In this document: piece after piece, positions 8,371 through 18,600 of the stretch
Layout of the letters: the number at the start of each line of letters is the position of its first letter
Numbering within the stretch: the stretch's first letter is position 1
From: Flavobacterium sp. GSB-24
GTDB lineage: Bacteria; Bacteroidota; Bacteroidia; Flavobacteriales; Flavobacteriaceae
Assembly: GCF_027924665.1 (NCBI RefSeq)
Contig: NZ_AP027043.1
Span: forward strand, 4,898,001 to 4,962,000
Reading direction: 5' to 3'
DNA: 64,000 nt
Position numbers and translations under genes: made by a program
Notes under the pieces: generated by a model
Databases searched by the model: none
What the model was told of the DNA's origin: nothing
The model's input: only the letters and a program-made list of their open reading frames with translations

Positions 8371-9798
8371 ATGGAAGAATGTATCTCTGTTTTTGATATG
8401 CTTAAAATTGGCGTTGGCCCTTCAAGCTCACACACTTTGGGTCCTTGGCGCGCTGCGGAACGCTTTCTGGAAGAACTGAAAGACGAAGCAATTTTAGAAG
8501 ATATTACAAGGGTAAAAGTTGATTTATACGGTTCTCTTTCTTTAACTGGAAAAGGGCACGCAACAGATCTTGCCGTTATGCTCGGATTGAGCGGTCAGGA
8601 TCCTGAATATATTCCAGTTGAGGATATTGCTGAAATTATCAAAAAGATCGAAACTACAAATGAAATCAATTTGGGAAACCAAAAAGTGATTCCGTTTTAT
8701 TTTCTCCAAGATATTGTTTTCAACAAAGAATTCCTTCCTTTCCATGCTAACGGATTGAAATTTACGGCTTACAAAGCTGATAATTCCGAATATGAATCAA
8801 CCTTTTATTCTATCGGGGGCGGTTTTGTGGTAAAAGAAGAACGCATAAATGCTAAACGAAAAGAAGTTATCAAATGTGCTTTTCCATATCCAATTCAGAA
8901 AGCTGCGGAATTATTAAATTATACAATTTCTGAAAACAAATCGATTTCTGAAATTGTGTATGAAAATGAAATTTCAATGCGTCCTGAAGCAGAAGTGCAT
9001 TCTGAATTAATGCGTATTTGGAATACGATGTTAGAATGTATGTACATTGGCTGTCATTCTGAAGGAATTCTTCCAGGCGGACTACATGTGCGCAGAAGAG
9101 CTTTTGACATGCATCAAAATCTTATCGGTTTATCCAATTATAATGATCCGCAAAGCTGGCTGGAAGAAATAAGAAAAACGGAAGTTAAATTTCGCCAGAT
9201 CCTAAAATGGGTTAGCTGTTTTGCACTTGCCGTGAACGAAGTAAATGCGTCTTTAGGCCGTGTGGTTACTGCTCCAACCAACGGAAGTTCTGGTGTAATT
9301 CCTGCTGTTCTAATGTATTATATGGTTATTGAAAACCACAATGCAGGCGAAAAAGAAATCAAACAATTTTTATTAGTGGCCGGCGAAATTGGAAGCATTT
9401 TCAAAAAAGGTGCTACAATTTCAGCTGCAATGGGCGGATGTCAGGCAGAAATTGGCGTTTCGTCTTCAATGGCCGCAGCGGCGCTTTGCGAACTAATGGG
9501 CGGTACTCCTGCTCAGGTTTTAATGGCTGCAGAAATTGCGATGGAACATCATCTTGGCTTGACTTGCGATCCAATTGGCGGTCTGGTTCAGATTCCTTGT
9601 ATCGAAAGAAATACAATGGGTGCTATAAAGGCTATAAATGCGGCTGAATTAGCCTTAGAAACTGATTCTAAAAATGCTAAAGTACCATTGGATAAAGTAA
9701 TTAATACCATGTGGGAAACAGCAAAAGACATGAATTCCAAATACAAAGAAACCTCAGAAGGCGGACTTGCAATTGCTGTTAATATGGCTGATTGTTAA
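8371..9798 (+). CDS. sdaA: L-serine ammonia-lyase (L-serine dehydratase), single-chain iron-sulfur type
   Basis: A 475-aa protein matching the one-chain bacterial L-serine dehydratase that converts L-serine to pyruvate and ammonia with a [4Fe-4S] cluster. The N-terminal beta domain begins [22 protein letters not shown] (the SSSHT substrate loop). The alpha domain has [17 protein letters not shown] and cysteines in [23 protein letters not shown] and [19 protein letters not shown], the usual cluster ligands. Length agrees with the fused family (about 455-475 aa). It stands alone, with a TAnnTTTG box upstream. Cytosolic. Confidence 0.95.
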   Translation: MEECISVFDMLKIGVGPSSSHTLGPWRAAERFLEELKDEAILEDITRVKVDLYGSLSLTGKGHATDLAVMLGLSGQDPEYIPVEDIAEIIKKIETTNEINLGNQKVIPFYFLQDIVFNKEFLPFHANGLKFTAYKADNSEYESTFYSIGGGFVVKEERINAKRKEVIKCAFPYPIQKAAELLNYTISENKSISEIVYENEISMRPEAEVHSELMRIWNTMLECMYIGCHSEGILPGGLHVRRRAFDMHQNLIGLSNYNDPQSWLEEIRKTEVKFRQILKWVSCFALAVNEVNASLGRVVTAPTNGSSGVIPAVLMYYMVIENHNAGEKEIKQFLLVAGEIGSIFKKGATISAAMGGCQAEIGVSSSMAAAALCELMGGTPAQVLMAAEIAMEHHLGLTCDPIGGLVQIPCIERNTMGAIKAINAAELALETDSKNAKVPLDKVINTMWETAKDMNSKYKETSEGGLAIAVNMADC

Positions 9799-9807
9799 AA
9801 ATATTTA

Positions 9808-9903
9808 TTTGCCACGAATTACACGAATTTACACGAATTCATTTTTTATTCACTTCGTGAAAAATTCGTGTAAATTCGTGTAAATTCGTGTAATTTGTGG
9901 CAA
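9808..9903. repeat. Inverted repeat of (TTCGTGTAAA)n type
   Basis: The left arm TTGCCACGAATTACACGAATT with a second ACACGAATTC unit is mirrored by a right arm made of three ATTCGTGTAA units ending AATTTGTGGCAA. The arms flank an AT-rich centre around CACTTCGTG. It can act as a long hairpin between sdaA and the SH3 gene. The same GCCACGAATTACACGAATT family recurs at 31672, and in weaker form at 4600 and 23876. Confidence 0.75.
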
Positions 9904-9919
9904 AACCAAAATCAACTTC

Positions 9920-11113
9920 ATGAAAAAACTTTACTTTTTACTTTTTTTCTGTTCGCTTTTACTGCATTCCCAGGAACGTTATTTTCTAAATTCTGATACA
10001 AGATTATACACTTCTCCAAATTCTTCTGCTGTTTTTTTAGGTTATTTTAAATACGGTGCAGAAGTTCGTTTGTTGGGTGAAAGTCAAAATGGCTGGCAAA
10101 AAGTACAAGCCGATAATTTTAATGAAGGATTTATTGAAGAGAAATTTTTAGCAACAAGACTGAATGCTAAAGATGTAAAAACTAAAGATCCTCAAAACCC
10201 AATTCTTGAAGGCGGCGATGCTTATTACGGCAGCAATCACCTTTTTGTTTTAGCAGCTGGACTCAAAGCAAGGGCATTACCAGATAAAAATTCAAAAATT
10301 AGAGAAATTCTTTTTACCGGCGATCCTGCTGCGGTAAATTATCTTCCTGTAAATCCAGACGAATGGGTAAATATTAACGGTAGTTTTTCTGAAGAATATG
10401 CCAAATTTACACTGAGAAAATTTCTCGGTTCAAGACCTAATTTTAATGCTTTAATAAAAGACTTTGATAAATTAGATATTAATGCGATTGCCGAGCGTAA
10501 AACATTGAGCGAAAGAATTGTAGAATTGGCTTGGAACAGCGATTATTCCAGCTTAGTTCCAGCGTATCAAAGATATTATGAAGTGGTTAAGCAGATAAAT
10601 GATCCTAAATTAATAGCTGAAACAGAATTGAATATGGCTTTAGCCAAAGCCTTATCCAAACATAAACAGCCAGAAGAAATTATTGCTTTTATCCAGAAAT
10701 CTCAATATTCGTTAAAAGGATTTAAAACAAAATCTGTTTATATATCGCAGGCTGATCTGGTTAAAACATTTGGAAATCCGCCCAAGAAAACTCGTATTTC
10801 AGACGAGTGCGGTCTTTACTTAAGTGACTTGGTTTATTATTATCCAGATTTGGAAGTTTCTGTAGATGAGAAACAAAACAAAGCCGAAATCATTAAAGTT
10901 TTCATCAACGAAAACAACAAATTTTTACTAAATCAAAATGCAGTTTTAGATCATACGCTGTCTGAAAAAGCTTTCATTGAAAAATATGGAACTTATATTG
11001 AAGCTTCGTTAAAATCACCGCACATATACTCTATCATAATGGAAGACAGTCAATTTAGATTAGAATTTAAAAACGGAAAGCTATTTTCTGTCGAAATATT
11101 CTATTATTGCTGA
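9920..11113 (+). CDS. Secreted SH3-domain (bacterial SH3 type 3) protein
   Basis: A 397-aa protein with a signal peptide ([18 protein letters not shown]). The first 85 mature residues ([34 protein letters not shown] then [22 protein letters not shown]) form a bacterial SH3 domain. A second SH3-like stretch follows ([20 protein letters not shown]). The rest is mixed helix and strand with a TPR-like helical part around residues 195-265. SH3_3 domains usually bind peptidoglycan or peptides in the periplasm. No catalytic motif is visible, so the function is unknown. Its stop lies 50 bases before the panB start. Confidence 0.75.
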   Translation: MKKLYFLLFFCSLLLHSQERYFLNSDTRLYTSPNSSAVFLGYFKYGAEVRLLGESQNGWQKVQADNFNEGFIEEKFLATRLNAKDVKTKDPQNPILEGGDAYYGSNHLFVLAAGLKARALPDKNSKIREILFTGDPAAVNYLPVNPDEWVNINGSFSEEYAKFTLRKFLGSRPNFNALIKDFDKLDINAIAERKTLSERIVELAWNSDYSSLVPAYQRYYEVVKQINDPKLIAETELNMALAKALSKHKQPEEIIAFIQKSQYSLKGFKTKSVYISQADLVKTFGNPPKKTRISDECGLYLSDLVYYYPDLEVSVDEKQNKAEIIKVFINENNKFLLNQNAVLDHTLSEKAFIEKYGTYIEASLKSPHIYSIIMEDSQFRLEFKNGKLFSVEIFYYC

Positions 11114-11163
11114 TTCCCAGTTTACAATTATTCAATACTTTTACAATATCAAAAAAAAATAAA

Positions 11164-11982
11164 ATGTCAGTAGCAAAAAAAGATTATAAAAGAATCACAA
11201 CAAAGTCATTAATTGAAATGAAAAGCAACGGAGAAAAGATCTCTATGCTTACTGCGTATGATTATACAATGGCGAAAATTGTTGACACTGCAGGTGTTGA
11301 TGTAATTTTAGTTGGTGATTCGGCATCAAATGTTATGGCTGGTCACGAAACGACACTGCCAATTACGCTAGATCAAATGATCTATCATGCTTCGTCTGTA
11401 GTTCGTGCTGTCGAAAGAGCTTTAGTGGTAGTCGATTTACCTTTTGGAAGTTACCAATCCGATCCTAAAGAAGCTTTACGTTCTTCAATCAGAATCATGA
11501 AAGAAAGCGGCGGACATGCAGTTAAACTAGAAGGCGGAAAAGAAATTAAAGAATCAATCAAAAAAATATTACATGCTGGAATTCCAGTTATGGGCCATTT
11601 AGGCTTAACTCCTCAATCGATCTACAAATTTGGAACTTACAGCGTTCGCGCCAAAGAGGAAGAGGAGGCAGAAAAGCTGATTGAAGATGCTCAAATGCTT
11701 GAAAAAGTGGGATGTTTTGCAGTTGTACTTGAAAAAATACCTGCTGATCTTGCTAAAAAAGTAGCAGACAGCATTTCTATTCCTGTTATCGGAATTGGTG
11801 CCGGCGGCGGTGTTGACGGTCAGGTTTTGGTTATTCACGATATGTTAGGAATGAATAATGAATTTAGTCCGCGTTTCTTACGTCGTTACTTAAATCTTTA
11901 CGAACAAATGACACAAGCAATTGGTCAATATGCTGCTGATGTGAAGTCTAGTGATTTTCCTAATGCTAGTGAACAGTACTAA
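11164..11982 (+). CDS. panB: 3-methyl-2-oxobutanoate hydroxymethyltransferase
   Basis: Catalyses transfer of a hydroxymethyl group from methylene-tetrahydrofolate to alpha-ketoisovalerate to make ketopantoate, the first committed step to pantothenate and coenzyme A. Hallmarks: [38 protein letters not shown] (metal site GDS), [25 protein letters not shown] and [21 protein letters not shown]. The longer frame opens at 11107, but the start chosen is the ATG at 11164 after a poly-A stretch, because [12 protein letters not shown] fits family N-termini and gives 272 aa, the usual length. Active as a cytosolic decamer in known members. Confidence 0.96.
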   Translation: MSVAKKDYKRITTKSLIEMKSNGEKISMLTAYDYTMAKIVDTAGVDVILVGDSASNVMAGHETTLPITLDQMIYHASSVVRAVERALVVVDLPFGSYQSDPKEALRSSIRIMKESGGHAVKLEGGKEIKESIKKILHAGIPVMGHLGLTPQSIYKFGTYSVRAKEEEEAEKLIEDAQMLEKVGCFAVVLEKIPADLAKKVADSISIPVIGIGAGGGVDGQVLVIHDMLGMNNEFSPRFLRRYLNLYEQMTQAIGQYAADVKSSDFPNASEQY

Positions 11983-11985
11983 AAT

Positions 11986-12528
11986 TAGACTAGCTTAGAT
12001 TTTTAGACTGACTTAGACTTCTTAGAACTTTGTCTTACTTTTATTCATTTGACCAAGTCTTAAGAAGTCTCATTCTAACAATCTAAAGTCTTTACCAAAA
12101 TCTATCAACTATTTAAAAATGCATCAATTTAAAGAGCTTTTGATTTGGAAAAAAAGCAGGTTATTTTGTTCTAAGATTTATTCTATAACAGCCACATTTC
12201 CCAATGAAGAAAAGTTTGGAATAATTAATCAATTGAGAAGAGCATCTGTATCAATTCCTTCAAATATTGCAGAAGGTTCTTCGAGAAATTCTAACAAAGA
12301 TTTTGCTAGGTTTTTAGAAATCGCAATTGGTTCTGCTTATGAAGTAGAAACACAACTTCTAATTTCTTCTGATTTAGGATTTATAAATGAAGAAAGTACA
12401 ACCGAATTAATAAATTTACTTGAAGAAATAACAAAAATGACATCAAGATTTAGAGCAACTTTGCTGTAAAACTTATCAAAAAAAATCCAGTCTAAGAAGT
12501 CTAAAATCTAAAAATCTAAGCTAGTCTA
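11986..12528. mobile_element. Candidate cassette: four-helix-bundle gene between about 40-bp inverted repeats
   Basis: The left arm (11986-12026) reads TAGACTAGCTTAGATTTTTA then GACT...GACTTCTTAGA. The right arm (12491-12528) is its near-exact reverse complement (TCTAAGAAGTCTAAAATCTA, then AAAATCTAAGCTAGTCTA). The pair encloses a single gene. Arms starting 4 bases after the panB stop and ending 4 bases before the next gene start suggest insertion into a tight intergenic site. The architecture copies that of 23S rRNA intervening sequences, which carry S23-type four-helix-bundle ORFs between complementary ends. Confidence 0.5.
12119..12469 (+). CDS. Four-helix-bundle protein (23S rRNA intervening-sequence / S23 type)
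   Basis: A 116-aa protein with the family signature: HQFKELLIWKKSRLFCSKIY at the start, FPNEEKFGIINQLRRASVSIPSNIAEG in the middle and NKDFARFLEIAIGSAYEVETQLLIS. Such proteins form homopentameric four-helix bundles and are encoded in rRNA intervening sequences or as stand-alone chromosomal genes in Bacteroidota. The biochemical role is unknown. It is enclosed by inverted repeats (see 11986-12528). There is no rRNA in the window. Confidence 0.88.
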   Translation: MHQFKELLIWKKSRLFCSKIYSITATFPNEEKFGIINQLRRASVSIPSNIAEGSSRNSNKDFARFLEIAIGSAYEVETQLLISSDLGFINEESTTELINLLEEITKMTSRFRATLL

Positions 12529-12531
12529 AAA

Positions 12532-13221
12532 ATGAAAATTCTTTCTAACAAAAACAATCTCCAAATTCTACACGAAGACAATCACATAATTGTGGTTAAC
12601 AAACGTGTTGGCGATATTGTACAGGGAGATAAAACAGGAGACAAACCATTGTCTGATATTGTAAAAGAATACATTAAAGAAAAATACAATAAACCTGGAG
12701 ATGTTTTTTTAGGAGTGATTCATCGTTTGGATCGTCCAACAACTGGAATTGTTGTTTTTGCAAGAACGAGTAAAGCATTGACACGCATGAACGAATTGTT
12801 CAGTAATCGTGAAACGAAAAAAACATATTGGGCGGTTGTGAAAAATAAACCAAAAGAAGCCTCTGCCAAATTGGTTCATTACTTAAAAAGAAACGAAAAA
12901 AACAATACTTCAAAAGCGCATTTAAAAGAAGTTCCAGATAGTAAACTGGCTAGTTTAGATTATACCATAATCAAAGAACTTCAAAATTATACAGCACTGG
13001 AAATCAATTTGCACACTGGGCGTCATCATCAAATTCGCGCACAATTAACTGCGATTGGTTCTCCAATTAAAGGCGATTTGAAATACGGCGCAGATCGAAG
13101 TAATCCTGACGGCGGCATTCATCTTCATGCTAGAAAACTCACTTTTGTGCATCCAGTTTCTAAAGAAAATGTCACTATTGTTGCTCCCACTCCAGAGGAT
13201 CCAATCTGGAATGCTGTATGA
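12532..13221 (+). CDS. RluA-family pseudouridine synthase
   Basis: A 229-aa protein with the catalytic motif GVIHRLDRPTTGIVVFART (Asp of HRLD is the nucleophile) near residues 64-82 and the RNA-side motif GRHHQIRAQLTAIGSPIKGD near residues 164-183. It isomerises uridine to pseudouridine in rRNA or tRNA. There is no N-terminal S4 domain, so it is the short catalytic-only form such as RluA/TruC. The target uridine cannot be told. It starts four bases after the right inverted-repeat arm, close behind panB apart from the inserted cassette. Confidence 0.92.
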   Translation: MKILSNKNNLQILHEDNHIIVVNKRVGDIVQGDKTGDKPLSDIVKEYIKEKYNKPGDVFLGVIHRLDRPTTGIVVFARTSKALTRMNELFSNRETKKTYWAVVKNKPKEASAKLVHYLKRNEKNNTSKAHLKEVPDSKLASLDYTIIKELQNYTALEINLHTGRHHQIRAQLTAIGSPIKGDLKYGADRSNPDGGIHLHARKLTFVHPVSKENVTIVAPTPEDPIWNAV

Positions 13222-13297
13222 TTTTTATGATTTAATTCTTATTTTTTTAATTTTTATCGATTAACTTGCATAGAGTAAAAAACAAGCTAATCGTAAA

Positions 13298-14626
13298 ATG
13301 GATTATAAAAGTGACATCGGGTATAGAAAAGAAACGCTGAAAAAGTTATTGTATAACATTCAAAAAAGCGAAGATTTAATTATAAAAGCTTTGTATGATG
13401 ACTTTAAAAAACCAGAGTTTGAGGCTGTTGTTACAGAGACAAGTTATGTTATTTCGGAACTTAAAGATGTTATTAAAAACATTCATAAATGGGCTAAACC
13501 TAAGCGCGTTTTTCCTTCTCTTTTAAACTTTCCTTCTACTGATAAAATTTATAAAGAACCTTATGGGAACGTTTTAATAATTGCTCCTTGGAATTACCCT
13601 TTTCAATTAGCCTTATGCCCTCTAATTGCCGCTGTAGCTGCCGGAAATAGAGTTACTTTAAAACCATCAGAACTTACTCCGCATACTTCTGCTGTGATTG
13701 CGAGAATTATTGAGAAAACATTTCACATCAATCACGTCGAAGTTTTCGAAGGCGGTGTTGAAGTTTCTAATCAATTATTAGCGCAGCGCTGGGATTACAT
13801 TTTTTTTACCGGAAGTGTTGCTGTTGGAAAAATCGTTGCAAAAGCTGCAGCCGAAAATTTAACTCCAGTAACATTGGAACTAGGCGGAAAAAACCCATGT
13901 ATTGTCGACGAAACTGCTGATCTAAAACTAGCGGCTAAACGAATTGTCTGGGGAAAATTTATCAACGCCGGACAAACCTGCATTGCTCCAGATTATATCA
14001 TGGTGCAGAAAAACATGAAAGTCAATTTTATTACCTACTTAATGGAAGAAATCATTAAAGCGTACGGAAAAAAAATTGACAAATCGCCAGATTTTGCACG
14101 CATTATCAACATCAAAAACTGGTACAGATTAACCAATATGATCCAGAACGAAAATGTATTGTTTGGAGGTGAAAGTGATGCAAATCAACTTTATATCGCT
14201 CCAACTTTACTTGAAGAACCAGATTTGGATAGTCCCGTTATGAAAGAAGAAATCTTTGGCCCTATTTTACCAATTCTTACATATGAAAACGAAAATGACA
14301 TTGAAAAGGTCGTCAGCCGTTATGAGAAACCTCTTTCATTTTATATTTTTAGTGAAAATAATTCATTTACTAAAAAATTAATTAAAAAATACTCTTTTGG
14401 AGGCGGATGCATTAATGATACAGTCGTTCATTTTTCTAATAAAAGACTTCCTTTTGGTGGTGTTGGACACAGCGGAATCGGCGCATATCACGGCCAGCTT
14501 AGCTTCGACACATTTTCGCATCACAAAGCCATGGTTAAAAAAGGAAACTGGCTTGATTTACCTATGCGCTACGCACCCTACAAAGAAAAATTAGCTTCAA
14601 TTAAAAGGATTTTAGACTGGCTTTAA
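13298..14626 (+). CDS. Aldehyde dehydrogenase, class 3 (fatty/aromatic aldehyde) type
   Basis: A 442-aa NAD(P)-dependent aldehyde dehydrogenase, short at the N-terminus like ALDH3 members. It has the Rossmann entry APWNYPFQLALCPLIAAVAAGN, the catalytic Glu194 in TLELGGKNP and the catalytic Cys228 in NAGQTCIAPDY, then EEIFGPILPIL and NDTVVHFSNKRLPFGGVG. It oxidises aldehydes to carboxylic acids; ALDH3-like enzymes often act on medium- to long-chain aldehydes. No C-terminal membrane anchor is seen. It lies alone with 76 bases upstream. Confidence 0.92.
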   Translation: MDYKSDIGYRKETLKKLLYNIQKSEDLIIKALYDDFKKPEFEAVVTETSYVISELKDVIKNIHKWAKPKRVFPSLLNFPSTDKIYKEPYGNVLIIAPWNYPFQLALCPLIAAVAAGNRVTLKPSELTPHTSAVIARIIEKTFHINHVEVFEGGVEVSNQLLAQRWDYIFFTGSVAVGKIVAKAAAENLTPVTLELGGKNPCIVDETADLKLAAKRIVWGKFINAGQTCIAPDYIMVQKNMKVNFITYLMEEIIKAYGKKIDKSPDFARIINIKNWYRLTNMIQNENVLFGGESDANQLYIAPTLLEEPDLDSPVMKEEIFGPILPILTYENENDIEKVVSRYEKPLSFYIFSENNSFTKKLIKKYSFGGGCINDTVVHFSNKRLPFGGVGHSGIGAYHGQLSFDTFSHHKAMVKKGNWLDLPMRYAPYKEKLASIKRILDWL

Positions 14627-14744
14627 ATTAGTTAAAACCTTTCGGAATGTTTTATAGATTTTTATACGGAATTGATTAAAAATATTATATTTACGTCAAG
14701 ATACTTATCAAATATTACAAGTCTATAAAACAATTTTACACCAA

Positions 14745-15539
14745 ATGAAATCTACACTTGCCCAAATTGAGGACATTAAAAAAAATGGCTATTCCCTTGA
14801 TTTTGCTACAGTTTTTAATCACGCCTTCGAAAACTATAAAAAAATTGCGCTTTATTCTGGTCTTATTATCTTAGTTTTTTCAATTATAGCTGCGATGGTA
14901 TTTATGGGAGTAATAATTGCTTATTTTGGAGTGGGAAGCATGACGAAAGATTTTTTTGAAAATCTAGAAAACCAAAAACTTACGGCATTAGAACTTGTAA
15001 TTCAAACTGTTACCGTGTCTGCATTAGCTGGAATTACGGCACCTTTTGGCGCAGGTTTTCTAAAAATGGCAGATTGTGCAGATAAAGATATCGAGTTTAA
15101 TGTTTCTACTATTTTCAGCTATTATAAAGGTCCGTATTTTGGACAAATTTTTGTAGCAGCGTTTATTCCAGCTCTTGTAGGAACTGCTCTGTCGAATTTT
15201 ATTGACAGCTTCGACGTTTTGTATGTTGGAAATGTTATTTCTTTTATGGTCTCTTTCTTTATGTATTTATCAATTCCGTTAATTGTTTTCGGAAATTTGA
15301 GTGCATTAGATGCCATAAAATCAAGCATTACTCTTGTTACTAAAAATCCGCTTAACATATTTGCATTTTTCATCATAGGTTTTATTGGTTCGCTGATTGG
15401 TATTTTCGCGTGCTGCGTGGGAATTATCTTTACGGTCGTTTTTAATAGCTCCATGATTTATGCTACATATTTTGCCATTTTTGGAATACAAGAAGAAGAG
15501 GATTCAATTGATTCAATTGGAAAATCTAATTTAGATTAA
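14745..15539 (+). CDS. Polytopic membrane protein of unknown function
   Basis: A 264-aa protein with about six hydrophobic segments, starting near residue 36 (IALYSGLIILVFSIIAAMVF) and ending near 245 (GSLIGIFACCVGIIFTVVF). The N-terminal 30 residues are amphipathic (YSLDFATVFNHAFENYKKI), a pattern seen in DUF-type 'glycerophosphoryl diester phosphodiesterase membrane domain' and DUF975-like proteins, but I cannot assign a family with confidence. The C-terminal tail is acidic and cytosolic (QEEEDSIDSIGKS). It lies 88 bases upstream of the hybrid kinase on the same strand. Confidence 0.7.
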   Translation: MKSTLAQIEDIKKNGYSLDFATVFNHAFENYKKIALYSGLIILVFSIIAAMVFMGVIIAYFGVGSMTKDFFENLENQKLTALELVIQTVTVSALAGITAPFGAGFLKMADCADKDIEFNVSTIFSYYKGPYFGQIFVAAFIPALVGTALSNFIDSFDVLYVGNVISFMVSFFMYLSIPLIVFGNLSALDAIKSSITLVTKNPLNIFAFFIIGFIGSLIGIFACCVGIIFTVVFNSSMIYATYFAIFGIQEEEDSIDSIGKSNLD

Positions 15540-15626
15540 AATAGAAATTCTTATTTGTAAAGAACTTAACCACTTCTTTTAAGAATTCTCAAAAGGCTGT
15601 TTACTAAACCAATACATCCAAATTCT

Positions 15627-18600
15627 ATGGCGGCTGACTATAGTTTTTTAAATTCGGTTATTTCAGGAATTGCCAGCATTGGTAATACCTTAAAATCAAT
15701 TATGACAGGATGGTACGTAGTAAACTATGATATTATTTTTTACAATAATCCTAAACTCATTTTATTAGGATTATCACTCTTCGCATTTCTTTCGCTGTTA
15801 GTATACCAGTTTTTTAGGATTAAGGCTAAAATTGGATATTTCATCGAAAAAAAGAAAGAACAAGATACGATTAGTAAAGAATATCAGCTTTATATTTTGT
15901 TTTTTGGTATTGCAGTAATTGTAATTGAAATCATCAACGAAATTTTTAAAATTAGACCCAAAAGTCTACTTATAGTAAATGTTTCAGTTGGTGTTGGTGT
16001 ACTTATCATATACGCAATTACAGACAAAATTAAATGGCTGAGAGATCAAATTCAGCAAATCTTTATTTTCTCTTTTTTCATTTACATCGCATACGTAGGA
16101 TTCAACATCGTAACTCTTGATAATGATGTTGTTCCTATTATCGTTTTCCTCATCTCTTTTTTCTTTTCGTACAGTATCCTTAAACCCATCAAAATTTATT
16201 GGCTCTTTGTTGGTTTAACTTTTACTTTTTTAATTACGACGATTATATTTCAATTAATTCCAATAAAATCTTCTATTTTACTGCTTAATTTCTGTATTCT
16301 AATTTTCATTATTAATCAAGTAAAATATGCTGTTTTATTAAACAATCGTGACAATTTTAGATTTGCCAGCGAAATTGTTCATAAAGGAAATTCTCTAACA
16401 ATTGCCTATAACCAAAAAGGCGAAATCTTATTTTGCAGCGAAACCGTAACTGCTATTTTAGGTTATGAACCCGAAGATGTAATGGGATTAAAGTTTTGGG
16501 AGTTGACACAAGATTCAGAATTCATAGAAAAATCAAATCCCGTTAAAAATCATGAAGACAAACTTTACATTAGAAAACTAAAAAGTGAAAATGGCGAGTT
16601 TAAATATATTCAATGGAAAGATAAAAAATTCTCTGACGATTTAATTATCAGTATTGGGCAGGATGTTACAGAGCAGATTATTGTTCAAGATCAATATAAA
16701 AACCTAATTCAGACAGCAACTGATATTATTTTTGAAATTGATGCCGAAGGACATTTTACTTTTTTAAATGAATTTGGTTTCTCTATTCTGGGATATCCTG
16801 AAAATGAAATTATCTCGAAACATTATTCTAATTTCATTCACGAAAATTATATTAAAAGTGCGGTTGACTTTTACGAAAATTTAGTGCTTAATGAAAACAA
16901 TTATCCGATAATTGAAATCCCGATTTTAACGAAAAATGGAGAAGAAATATGGATTTCACAAAAAATTATTGTTCGCAGAAATGACTTCGGATTAACAACA
17001 GGATTTTCAGGAATTGCAAGAGACATTACAGAAAAAAAGAATATAGAAAACGAGAAAAAAAGACGTCTCAAAAAAATTGAAGCCTATAATAATTCGACCA
17101 AAAAATTATCAACGACTGATTTCAGCAAATACGACAAACTAAATACTGTAATTGATTTAATTCTACAAGAGGCTGCAACAATAAGCAATGCTAATCGTGT
17201 GAGCTTCTGGAAATATCATAAAGATTTAATTATTTGTAAAAATCTTTTCAGTCTTGACAATCAAAATCTAACTGACAAAAACATTTTAAATAAAGAATCG
17301 TATCCAATTTATTTTGAAACTTTAAATAATAAAGCGATTATAAATGCGCCTGATGTATTTAATAAATTAGAAACATCTGAATTTCAAAAATTATATTTTA
17401 CAAAGAATAACATCAAATCAATGCTTGATGTGCCTATTTTTTTAACGGGACAATTGGCAGGTGTGGTTTGTTTTGAAAGCACCGAAAAAAAACGCGAATG
17501 GGACAACGAAGACATCAATTATGCGAGAACAATATCTGATGTCATTTCGCTGGCTATTTCGTCTCAGATGCGCTTAGAAGCAGAAAGAAGATTAGAATTC
17601 AAAAGCCATCTTTTATCTGCCCTTTCCTTATGCACCGAGAAATTTCTGCTGAGTAAAACCACACAGCAAATGTTTCAAGAAACGTACGATATTATTGGAA
17701 AAGCTGCCAAAGTGGATCATATGTACTATTATGAAAAAGATCCAATTTACAATACCGTCAGCCAAAAATACAAATGGTCCCGCGAAGGAATCGAGCATCA
17801 AATTACGCCTTTGCGTCACATGACTGAAGAAAATTTAAAGGAAATTTACGAAGCAGCCGCACAGAAAAAAATTCTAAACACACTTACCAGAAAACTTGAC
17901 GAAGGATTTTTCAAAACCCTTTTGATTAATAATGAAATCAAATCTATTTTAATATTGCCTCTTTATATTAACGATATATTTACTGGTTTTATAGGTTTTG
18001 ATGATTGCACGAAAGAAAAGAAATGGTCTGATGAAGAAATTTACATCTTTCAGGTTTTAGCAAATAACATTTCTTCTGCATTGGAGAGAAATCGAAATGA
18101 AACTAAAATTCTTGAAAGCGAAGAAAAATTCAAATTAATAGCAAACAATATTCCTGGCACAGTTTATCTATCCAAATTTGATGCTTTCTCAACTAAAATA
18201 TTTCTTAATGATGAAGTTTTAAATTTAACTGGATATTCTAAATCAGAATTTATAGAAAACAATTTATCGTTTCTTTCTTTAATTCATCATGATGATAAAG
18301 AAGAAGTGATAAACAGCCAAATCGACAATCTGCAAAAGGGAATGCCTCTGCATAATGTATATCGCATTAAACGTAAAACTGGAGAATATATTTGGATTGA
18401 AGAATTTGGAGACGTAATTAAAAGAGATGACGAAATTGAGTTTGTCGGCGGTATTTATTTTGATATCACCAATAAAAAAGAAATCGAAGACGCTATAAAA
18501 GCCAAGCAATTAGCCGAAGCAGCCAATAAATCGAAGTCGGATTTTCTGGCCAATATGTCGCACGAAATTAGAACTCCTCTTAACGGAATTATAGGTTTTA

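Noticed and set aside
11107..11163. Longer N-terminus of PanB
   Set aside because: [19 protein letters not shown] has no match to family N-termini and overlaps the end of the preceding gene; the ATG at 11164 follows a normal leader.
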